Translations under genes and position numbers: made by a program | Notes under the pieces: generated by a model | The model's input: only the letters and a program-made list of their open reading frames with translations | Told to the model about the DNA's origin: nothing | The model's database searches: none | Assembly: GCA_963778525.1 (NCBI GenBank) | Contig: CAVZUJ010000009.1 | Coordinates: forward strand, 682,001-746,000 | Length of the DNA stretch: 64,000 nt | Source: Schlegelella_A sp963778525 | Lineage (GTDB): Bacteria; Pseudomonadota; Gammaproteobacteria; Burkholderiales; Burkholderiaceae_C | Direction of reading: 5' to 3' | Part shown: piece after piece, positions 54,381 through 61,223 of the stretch | Layout: each line of letters begins with the position of its first letter | Position numbering within the stretch: the stretch's first letter is position 1

Positions 54381-55607
54381 TCAGCGGCGCTGCAAGGTGA
54401 ATTGCACGACGCTCGTGTTGCCGGTGTCGAATGCCGCTTCGCAATAGGCCAGGTAGAACTCCCAGATGCGCACGAAGCGGGTGTCGAATCCGAGTCGACG
54501 TACCGCGCTTTCCTCGGCCAGGAAGCGCTCGCGCCAGCGGCGCAATGTCTCGGCGTAGTCGAGCCCGAACTCGAGCTCGCCTGCCACCGAAAAGCCCGCC
54601 GCCTGCGCGGCGGCGCGGAACTCGCGACGGCTCGGCAGCAGACCCCCCGGGAAGATGTACTGCTGGATGAAATCGGTGGACCGCACGTAGCGATCGAAGA
54701 GATCGTCGCGGATCGTGATGCTCTGGACGCATGCCTTGCCGCCGGGCTTGAGGCGTGCATGCAGCACGGCGAAGAATTCGCCCCAGTACTCGCGACCGAC
54801 GGCTTCGAACATCTCGATGGAGGCGATCGCGTCGAAGGGTGCGTCGTCGATCTCGCGATAGTCCTGAAAGCGAAGGTCGCTTTCCAGGCCGAGGTCGGCC
54901 AGGCGCGCGCGAGCCCAATGCAGTTGTGCCGACGACAGCGTGACGCCGGTCACCTTGGCGCCGAACTCGCGCCCGGCCAGCTCGGCCAGCGCACCCCAGC
55001 CGCAGCCGATCTCGAGCACACGATCGCCCGGCCGAACGTCGCATTGCGCCAGGGCGCGCCGCGCCTTGGCCTCTTGCGCCGCAACCATGTCGCCGGCGAG
55101 GTTGCCGTTGAACCAGGCGCTGCTGTAGCTCATCGTGGGGTCGAGCCAGAGCCGATAGAAGGCGTTGCCGAGGTCGTAGTGGGCGTGGATGTTCTTCTTC
55201 GATCCGCGCCGCGAATTGCGGCGCACAAGGTGTCGACCGCGATAGAGAAGCGAGCCCCACCATGTGCCGTAGACGACGGCTTCGACCTCGTCGCGATTGG
55301 TCGTGAAGACCTTGAGCAGGGCGGGCAGATCCGGCGTCGTCCAGTCGCCGGCGATGAAGCTTTCGGCAAAGCCGATGTCGCCGAGCTTCATCGCGGCAGC
55401 GCATACGTTCCAGTTGCGCAATGAAATCGCGGCGCGCAGGCCATCGGCAGCGCTCGCGCTGCCGAAGTGAGCCATGGTGCCATCGGGCAGGCGAACGTCG
55501 AGCCGACCATGCCTGAGCTTGCCCAGGAGTCTGAAGACTGCTCGCGCGGCCGCGGGCGCGCCAGTCGCCAGCGGCGTCGAGGGCGAGGTGCGGGTCAGCG
55601 TGTTCAT
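54381..55607 (-). CDS. cfa: Cyclopropane-fatty-acyl-phospholipid synthase family methyltransferase
   Basis: A 408-residue SAM-dependent enzyme that adds a methylene or methyl group to unsaturated acyl chains of membrane phospholipids. The SAM motif is RVLEIGCGWGALAELAG, with the conserved HAHYDLGNAFYRLWLD and SSAWFNGNLAGDM blocks and a late QQYIFPGGLLPSR. The length fits Cfa. It is the last gene of FAD protein-DUF1365-Cfa; its ATG overlaps the frame-corrected stop of the DUF1365 gene (55604-55607). Confidence 0.93.
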   Translation of the reverse strand: MNTLTRTSPSTPLATGAPAAARAVFRLLGKLRHGRLDVRLPDGTMAHFGSASAADGLRAAISLRNWNVCAAAMKLGDIGFAESFIAGDWTTPDLPALLKVFTTNRDEVEAVVYGTWWGSLLYRGRHLVRRNSRRGSKKNIHAHYDLGNAFYRLWLDPTMSYSSAWFNGNLAGDMVAAQEAKARRALAQCDVRPGDRVLEIGCGWGALAELAGREFGAKVTGVTLSSAQLHWARARLADLGLESDLRFQDYREIDDAPFDAIASIEMFEAVGREYWGEFFAVLHARLKPGGKACVQSITIRDDLFDRYVRSTDFIQQYIFPGGLLPSRREFRAAAQAAGFSVAGELEFGLDYAETLRRWRERFLAEESAVRRLGFDTRFVRIWEFYLAYCEAAFDTGNTSVVQFTLQRR

Positions 55608-56403
55608 GGGCGGGTGACGAAGGATTCGGGCGATTCGGGTTTGCTGAAGAAAGGGCACTCTGCGAGCTCCAGAGTCGCAGCGCCTGCCAGTGGATCCGGG
55701 CGACCACGACCAGGGTCAGCAACGGCCATTTGAAGAACGCCGCGCGAAGTCTTGCCTTCGACAGGGGTTCGAGCTCGCCCGAGACACTGGTTTGCAGAAG
55801 AACGCCGGCCGTGTCGTGATAGTCGATCCGCGCCACGGTCCTCTCGCGATTCCTACGCGCGAGCCCGGGAAGCGGATGCAGATCGGTGCGCATGAAGCGA
55901 AACCGGTATTCGCCGGCGACGGCGCAAAAAGGGGAGACGTGGAAGCGCTTCGTGGCGCGCATCTCGCGCCCGAACGCCAGCTCGGGGCCGCGCAGCAGAT
56001 AGCAATGACGCTCGCCGAAGGTGTTGTTGACTTCGACGACGACGGCCGCGAGCGTGCCGTCGGTGCGATGGCAATACCAGAAGCTGACGGGCTTGAATGC
56101 AAAGCCGAGCACCCGTGGATAGCAATGCAGCCAGACCTCGCCCGTGGCATCGGCAATGCCTTCGCCGGCGAGCAGATCGTCGATCCAGGCCAGGCTGTCG
56201 GCGCGTCCGTCGCCGTGGTCGGTGTCGTGAAAGCTGATCAGGCCGAAGCGATTGCGCGTGAGCGTCGGCGTCGGATGGTTGCGAAGGCTGCGCATCGGCA
56301 GCAGGAGGAAGTAGGTCGGGTAGGTGAACGCGTTGCGCACCGGGCGCAGGCGGGTGTGCCGGACTTCGCCGGTTCCGATCAGTGCTTGCGCTGCCGTCGT
56401 CAT
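55604..56403 (-). CDS. DUF1365 family protein, frameshifted near the end as sequenced
   Basis: A protein of about 266 residues of unknown biochemistry that is nearly always next to a FAD protein and a cyclopropane synthase. Typical stretches are RHTRLRPVRNAFTYPTYF, VLGFAFKPVSFWYCHR and VEVNNTFGERHCYLL. After RIHWQALRLW the frame as sequenced runs on into cfa sequence, whereas the expected end (LAECPFFSKPESPE, then a stop overlapping the cfa start as ATGA) is in another frame; the shift lies near 55660-55671. The ATG at 56403 overlaps the preceding FAD gene stop. Confidence 0.88.
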
Positions 56404-57704
56404 GCCAGGACGAGCTCGCTGGCGGCAGCGCGTTCGTGGCCGCAACCCGCTGCAATGTCTTCGGCGACCGAAAGGCCGGAAGCCAATCCGTCCTCGTGAA
56501 AGCCGTAGCCGGTCCAGGCACCGCAGAACCAGGTGTCGCGCTGGCCCTGCAACGCCGGCAGGTGCGCCTGGGCGGCAACGGCGGCGGCATCGAACACCGG
56601 ATGGGCGTAGGCGAATTCACCGTGCACGGTATCTGGCGAAGGCTCGGCGACGGGATTGAGCGACACGATGACCGGTACCGAGAACGGCAGGGGCTGCAGC
56701 CGGTTCAGGAGGTAGTGCAGGCAGACCGCGGCCCTTTCGCGATCGTCGCCGGCCGCGCGTTCGTAGTTCCACGCCGCCCAGGCGCGCCGGCGCCGCGGCA
56801 GCAGCCGGACATCGGTGTGCAGCACGGCGCGATTGGAGTGGTAGCGGATGGCGCCGAGCACGGCATGCTCGGCGGCGCTCGCGTCGGCGAGCAACGCCAG
56901 CGACTGGTCGCTGTGACAGGCCATGACCACGGCGTCGAAGCGTTCGTTCCCGGCGGCCGTCGATACCTCGACCCCGCCGGCAGGCAGCCGCCGCACCTGA
57001 CGTACCGGGGTCCGCAGTCGGGCATCGCGAATCGACTCGAGCATCCGCGTCACATAGTGTTTGGCGCCGCCGCGCACGGTCCGCCACTGCGGCCGCCCCG
57101 TGATCTGCAACAGCCCGTGGTTGTGGCAGAAACGGATCATGGTCGCCATCGGGAAACGCAGCATCTGTTCGGCCGGACAGGACCAGATGCATCCGATCAT
57201 GGGCAGGAAATACCAGTCGCAAAAAGCGCGCGAGAAGGCATTTGCTGCGAGGAACTCTCCGATCGGCTGCGCCAGCGCGGCCGCGCCGCCGGGCGTGCAG
57301 TCCAGTGCGATGGCGGTGCTGAGCCGATTGAAGCGAAGGATGTCGGCGAGCATGCGCCAGAACTGCGGCCGCGCGAGGTTGGCCCGCTGGGCGAAGACGG
57401 TGGCGAGGCTGCAGCCGCTCCATTCGACACCCTGCGCCTGCACCGAAAACGACATCTCCGAGGGCGCCGTCTCGATCCCGAGCTCGTCGAACAGCGTCAC
57501 CAGCTTCGGGTAGGTCTTTTCGTTGAAGACCAGAAAGCCGGTGTCGACGCCGTGGGTCATGCCCTGCAGCGCGAGATCGACGGTGTGCGTATGGCCGCCA
57601 AAATGGCCGCCAGCCTCGAACAGGGTGGTGCGGGCGATCGGCGCCAGACGCCTGGCTGCCGCCAGACCGGCGATTCCGGAGCCGACGACGGCGATGCGTT
57701 TCAT
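56400..57704 (-). CDS. FAD-dependent amine-oxidase-like protein of the cyclopropane cluster
   Basis: A 434-residue flavoprotein with the N-terminal dinucleotide motif IAVVGSGIAGLAAARRL, a GGHFGGHTHTV segment and a C-terminal FAD-contact GFHEDGLASGLSVAEDI. It belongs to the NAD(P)-binding/amine oxidase group conserved with DUF1365 and Cfa. In such clusters it is suspected to act on modified fatty acids. First gene of a three-gene operon with ATGA overlaps throughout. A 9-bp inverted repeat lies just upstream, in its leader. Confidence 0.9.
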   Translation of the reverse strand: MKRIAVVGSGIAGLAAARRLAPIARTTLFEAGGHFGGHTHTVDLALQGMTHGVDTGFLVFNEKTYPKLVTLFDELGIETAPSEMSFSVQAQGVEWSGCSLATVFAQRANLARPQFWRMLADILRFNRLSTAIALDCTPGGAAALAQPIGEFLAANAFSRAFCDWYFLPMIGCIWSCPAEQMLRFPMATMIRFCHNHGLLQITGRPQWRTVRGGAKHYVTRMLESIRDARLRTPVRQVRRLPAGGVEVSTAAGNERFDAVVMACHSDQSLALLADASAAEHAVLGAIRYHSNRAVLHTDVRLLPRRRRAWAAWNYERAAGDDRERAAVCLHYLLNRLQPLPFSVPVIVSLNPVAEPSPDTVHGEFAYAHPVFDAAAVAAQAHLPALQGQRDTWFCGAWTGYGFHEDGLASGLSVAEDIAAGCGHERAAASELVLA

Positions 57705-57728
57705 GCCCGCCGCGCCGCAGACCCGCGG

Positions 57729-57750
57729 AAGGCGCCGGGAGCGGCGCCTT
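57729..57750. repeat. Inverted repeat in the leader of the lipid cluster
   Basis: AAGGCGCCG (57729-57737) and CGGCGCCTT (57742-57750) form a perfect 9-bp stem with a 4-base loop, 25 bases before the FAD gene start. It may act as an operator or as an RNA hairpin in the leader. Confidence 0.4.
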
Positions 57751-58205
57751 GCGCAAGGAAAAGAAATGTCGCCGAGCGCCCCCAGAGGAACGAGGGAGGG
57801 AGGAGGGAGGAGGAGAACCCTCTGAGGATTTCAGCCGGCATGGCCGGCCGGCTCCGCGACGAAAACCGGGCCATCGTCGTCCGCCCTGCCGTGACGCCGA
57901 CTCGTGCTGCCGGCGCCGTCAGCTGCGAGCCGACGCGATGAAGCTCTATGACGCCCGGTACGGGTTGGAGTTCCCCTGGCTTCTGGAAAAATTTGGATCT
58001 GGCCATCTCGCCCTCTCCGGTGGCTGTACGCACGCGGGGACAAGTGGATGATCCGCCCTGCCAAAGGGGCTGAATCCGGGGTTGGCACAGCCGCGTATTC
58101 GTGGCTTTCATGATGGCGAGCGCGCCTTTTCGCGCCACGCCGGCCGGCGTTCAACGTGTCCGCCACGGGCCGCCGTCTAAAATCGCGCCTCCTTCAAGGC
58201 CCTCG
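57751..58205. other. Long gap without an assigned gene
   Basis: About 450 bases between the divergent lipid cluster and the diiron protein gene. It contains a G-rich tract on the plus strand (57794-57813, three GGG runs plus GG pairs) that could form a quadruplex, and a small stem TGCCAA...TTGGCA near 58060-58088. Minus-strand ORFs here use several rare codons and I do not accept them. A short plus ORF near 57938 (MKLYDARYGLEF) is also unconvincing. I see no known riboswitch, tRNA or gene. Confidence 0.4.
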
Positions 58206-59096
58206 ATGATCTATCCGGAACTCTTCAAGCAGCTCGAAGCCGTTCGCTGGAACATGGACCGGGACATCCCCTGGGACCAGTTCGACGCCAGTCTGTTGTC
58301 CGATGAGCAGGCCCAGACCGTCAAGATGAACGCCATCACCGAATGGGCGGCGTTGCCTGCGACCGAGATGTTCCTGCGCGACAACCGCCACGACAGCGAC
58401 TTCTGTGCCTTCATGAGCGTCTGGTTCTTCGAAGAACAGAAGCATTCGCTCGTGCTGATGGAGTATCTGCGGCGCTTTCGCCCCGAGCTCGTCCCGACCG
58501 AGGCAGAGCTGCATGCCGTGCGTTTCGATTTCGATCCGGCGCCGGCGCTCGAGACGCTGATGCTCCATTTCTGCGGCGAGATCAGGCTCAATCACTGGTA
58601 CAGGCGAGCGGCAGAGTGGCACAGCGAGCCGGTCATCCGCGTCATCTACGAAACCCTCGCTCGCGACGAGGCCCGTCACGGCGGCGCCTATCTCCGCTAC
58701 ATGAAGAAGGCCTTGCAGAAATTCGGCGACGAGGCCCGCGCTGCGTTCGCCAAGGTCGGCGTGCTGATGGCGAGCGCGCGCCGCACGAAGCAGGCGCTGC
58801 ACCCGACCAATCTGCACGTGAACAGCGCCCTCTTCCCGCACGACACGATCCAGAGCCGAATGCCGAACCCGGAATGGCTGGAGCATTGGCTCGACCGGCA
58901 GATCCAGTTCGATTCGGTGTGGGAGAGCAAGGTCGTCGAACGCATCCTGCACAACCTGAGCCTGCTCATGGAGCGCAGCTTCGCCAGCGTGCAGGAGCTC
59001 AATCGCTATCGCAAGGAAGTCACGGCGGCGCTCGCCGCCGCTGCGGCCGTCGCTGCCAGCGCAGTCGTTCCGGCGGCGCCTGCCAAACCGGCCTGA
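58206..59096 (+). CDS. Ferritin-like diiron protein
   Basis: A 296-residue protein with a four-helix diiron site. The iron ligands are recognisable as FFEEQKHSLVLM and LARDEARHGGAYLR, two E-(E)-x-x-H motifs as in acyl-ACP desaturases and AurF-type oxygenases. The C-terminus ends in a long Ala-rich tail. Annotated in related genomes only as ferritin family. Its position next to the cyclopropane/DUF1365 cluster makes action on acyl chains possible, but this is inference. The ATG at 58206 has AAGG eight bases upstream. Followed by rfaE2 after 59 bases. Confidence 0.85.
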   Translation: MIYPELFKQLEAVRWNMDRDIPWDQFDASLLSDEQAQTVKMNAITEWAALPATEMFLRDNRHDSDFCAFMSVWFFEEQKHSLVLMEYLRRFRPELVPTEAELHAVRFDFDPAPALETLMLHFCGEIRLNHWYRRAAEWHSEPVIRVIYETLARDEARHGGAYLRYMKKALQKFGDEARAAFAKVGVLMASARRTKQALHPTNLHVNSALFPHDTIQSRMPNPEWLEHWLDRQIQFDSVWESKVVERILHNLSLLMERSFASVQELNRYRKEVTAALAAAAAVAASAVVPAAPAKPA

Positions 59097-59155
59097 GCAT
59101 CGGCGCGGGCCGCACGAACCTGCGGATTGCCGACGCCGCCGAAGGACCAATTCGC

Positions 59156-59632
59156 ATGCTGCCCGCTTTCGTCGCCAAGCTGTGCCCGCGAGCCGAGCTG
59201 CAGCCGCGTCTGGCGGCGTTGCCGCGGCCGCTCGTTTTTACCAACGGCGTGTTCGACATCCTGCATCGGGGTCACGTCACCTATCTGGCACAGGCCCGCG
59301 CCCTCGGTGCGAGTCTGGTGATCGGCCTCAACAGCGACGCGTCGGCGCGTAGCCTGGGCAAGGCGCCGGACCGTCCGCTCAATGGCGAGGCCGACCGCGC
59401 CTGCGTTCTGGCGGCCCTCGAAAGCGTCGCGCTGGTCACCCTTTTCGACGAGGCCACGCCGCTCGAGCTGTTGAAGCTCGTGCGGCCCGAGCTGTACGTC
59501 AAGGGCGGCGACTATGACGTCGAGCGACTACCCGAGACAGCCCTGGTGCGCAGCTGGGGCGGCGTCGCGAAGGCACTGCCTTTCGTCGAAGGCTACTCGA
59601 CGACCTCGCTCGTGGCCCGGATCCGCTGCTGA
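59156..59632 (+). CDS. rfaE2: D-glycero-beta-D-manno-heptose 1-phosphate adenylyltransferase
   Basis: A 158-residue nucleotidyltransferase corresponding to the C-terminal half of E. coli HldE. It activates heptose with ATP for the LPS inner core. The motif VFTNGVFDILHRGHVTYL is the cytidylyltransferase-fold signature and VKGGDYDVERLPE is family typical. The kinase half must be a separate gene, the normal state in betaproteobacteria. AAGGA precedes the ATG at 59156. Start and protein length fit RfaE2. Confidence 0.93.
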   Translation: MLPAFVAKLCPRAELQPRLAALPRPLVFTNGVFDILHRGHVTYLAQARALGASLVIGLNSDASARSLGKAPDRPLNGEADRACVLAALESVALVTLFDEATPLELLKLVRPELYVKGGDYDVERLPETALVRSWGGVAKALPFVEGYSTTSLVARIRC

Positions 59633-59700
59633 GACGGCGCCGCGCGTCGCCGCGGGGAGGCCCGCGCCGGCAGCCGGATTCTCGGCGTGCGCGGAAAAGC

Positions 59701-60600
59701 TCAGCGCGTCTGGAAATTGACCAGAAAGATGCCGGAGACGACCGTCACGAGCGCAAGCAGAAGGCGGGCGGTGATCGGCTCGGCCAGCAGGCCGGCACCG
59801 AGAAACAGGCCGAAGACCGGCGTCAACATGGTGAACGACGACAAGCGCGTTGCCGGGTAGTAGCGCACGAGCCAGAACCAGACCAGATAGCTCGCGAAGG
59901 TCACGATCACGATCTGAAAGCCGATCGATGCCCACGCCAGCGGCGACACCTTCGTTGGCAGTGGCACATGATTCAAGACGGCTGCCGCCAGGAGCAGCAC
60001 GGCCGAGGCGGCCAGCTGATAAAGCAGTGTCTTTTCGGCCGACGCACGGGTCAACGCCGAACCGCGCACGGCCAGCGTGGTGGCGCCCCAGAGCAGGCCG
60101 GCGCCCACGCCCAGAGCGTCGCCCACCCATTGCCGCGGGCCGAGCGCCGGCTGCGAGAAGCCTTCAGCGAAGGCCCAGGCGACGCCGGCAAACGCGACCA
60201 GCATGCCGGCGATCTGGGCCCGGCGCAGGCGCTCCGAGCGCGAGATGAAAGGCATCCCGAACGCCACGACCAAGGGCGCGATATAGATGAAGACGGCCAT
60301 GCGCGAGGCGCTCGTGAACTGCAGGCCGACGAAGATGCAGAAGAGCTCGCCGCCGAACAACAAGCCAGCCAGCAGACCGCCGGGCAAGGTCTCGTCGCGC
60401 TGGAAAAGCGAGATGCCGCGATAGCGCGACCACAGCCAGACGAGCAGGGCACCGCCCGCCGATCGACTCGTGGCTTGCCACAACGCCGGAATCTCCGGCA
60501 TGGCCGCCTTGGCGGCCACTTGGTTCAATCCCCAGAGAAAACAACAGGTGACGACGGAGGCGACGGCAACGCCGTCAAGTCGGTTCTTTCGATCGGTCAT
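59701..60600 (-). CDS. EamA/DMT-family membrane transporter
   Basis: A 299-residue inner-membrane protein with ten predicted helices in two EamA repeats (WGLNQVAAKAAMPEIP in repeat 1, GVGAGLLWGATTLAVRGS in repeat 2). Members export amino acids, metabolites or are of unknown substrate. The ATG at 60600 is chosen because the first helix follows at once; the frame upstream is antisense. Its start overlaps the end of the rhombosortase gene by 26 bases, so the two are co-transcribed. Confidence 0.88.
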   Translation of the reverse strand: MTDRKNRLDGVAVASVVTCCFLWGLNQVAAKAAMPEIPALWQATSRSAGGALLVWLWSRYRGISLFQRDETLPGGLLAGLLFGGELFCIFVGLQFTSASRMAVFIYIAPLVVAFGMPFISRSERLRRAQIAGMLVAFAGVAWAFAEGFSQPALGPRQWVGDALGVGAGLLWGATTLAVRGSALTRASAEKTLLYQLAASAVLLLAAAVLNHVPLPTKVSPLAWASIGFQIVIVTFASYLVWFWLVRYYPATRLSSFTMLTPVFGLFLGAGLLAEPITARLLLALVTVVSGIFLVNFQTR

Positions 60601-61223
60601 TGCGGTCGATGGTAAGCCGGCGTCCTGACATCGCCTCTGCCACGGCAGCCGCAGCGGCACCGGCCACGAAGCCGCTGATGTGGGCAAACGGGGCGACGGC
60701 GATGTCCCAGCCGGGCAACTGGCGCAGGGCTTGCCCCCAGGGCGCCTCGAATCCGATCTTGCAGGCGACGCCGACGAGGATGCCGATGCCGATGAGCTGG
60801 CGGGCCCCGCGCGCCGCGACGATCAGGTGCACGGCCACCGCCGCCACGCCGGCGTGCAGCACGCCCGACAAACCCCCGTAGTGAAGCAGGTCGGGTCGCA
60901 GCAGCAAACCGAATTGGGTCAGCGGCCAGGCGACGAGCCAGGCGAGCGCGATGCGATGCGGCACGCGCGCGGCGATGCCAAGTGCCGCGACCAGGACGCA
61001 GCCGACCAGATTGGCGAGCAGATGCAGAACGCTGTAGTGAACCCAGGCCGCGGTCCAGGCCCGCCAGGGCTCGCTCCAGGCGAGCGAGGGTTGCCAGTCG
61101 ATCGCCGTCGTGCCGCCGAGCGCGAAGGCGATGCAGGCGCCGAGCGCCGAGCGTCGCCGAGAGGGCGAGCCAGGCGTGGCCGGCGCTGCGCGTCGCCGCG
61201 CCGGCCTCAGCCGAAGACCGCAC
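60575..61223 (-). CDS. rrtA: Rhombosortase (rhomboid-family sorting protease), frameshifted near the start as sequenced
   Basis: A rhomboid-type intramembrane serine protease of about 215 residues. The catalytic Ser is in HYGGLSGVLHAGVAA and the catalytic His in VAPFAHISGFVAG, with the conserved AAWVHYSVLHLLANLVG segment; this GLSGVLH form is characteristic of rhombosortase, which cuts GlyGly-CTERM proteins. The frame with these motifs has no usable start, whereas a GTG at 61223, overlapping the end of glnE, gives a good N-terminal helix (HAWLALSATLGA) that joins it if one base is removed near 61142-61150. No GlyGly-CTERM substrate is in the window. Confidence 0.78.

Noticed and set aside
57701..58138. 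A 145-codon minus ORF with a fair ribosome site before an internal ATG near 58011
   Set aside because: Rare codons such as AGA and ATA, Ser/Arg-rich low-complexity sequence, and overlap with the FAD gene start.
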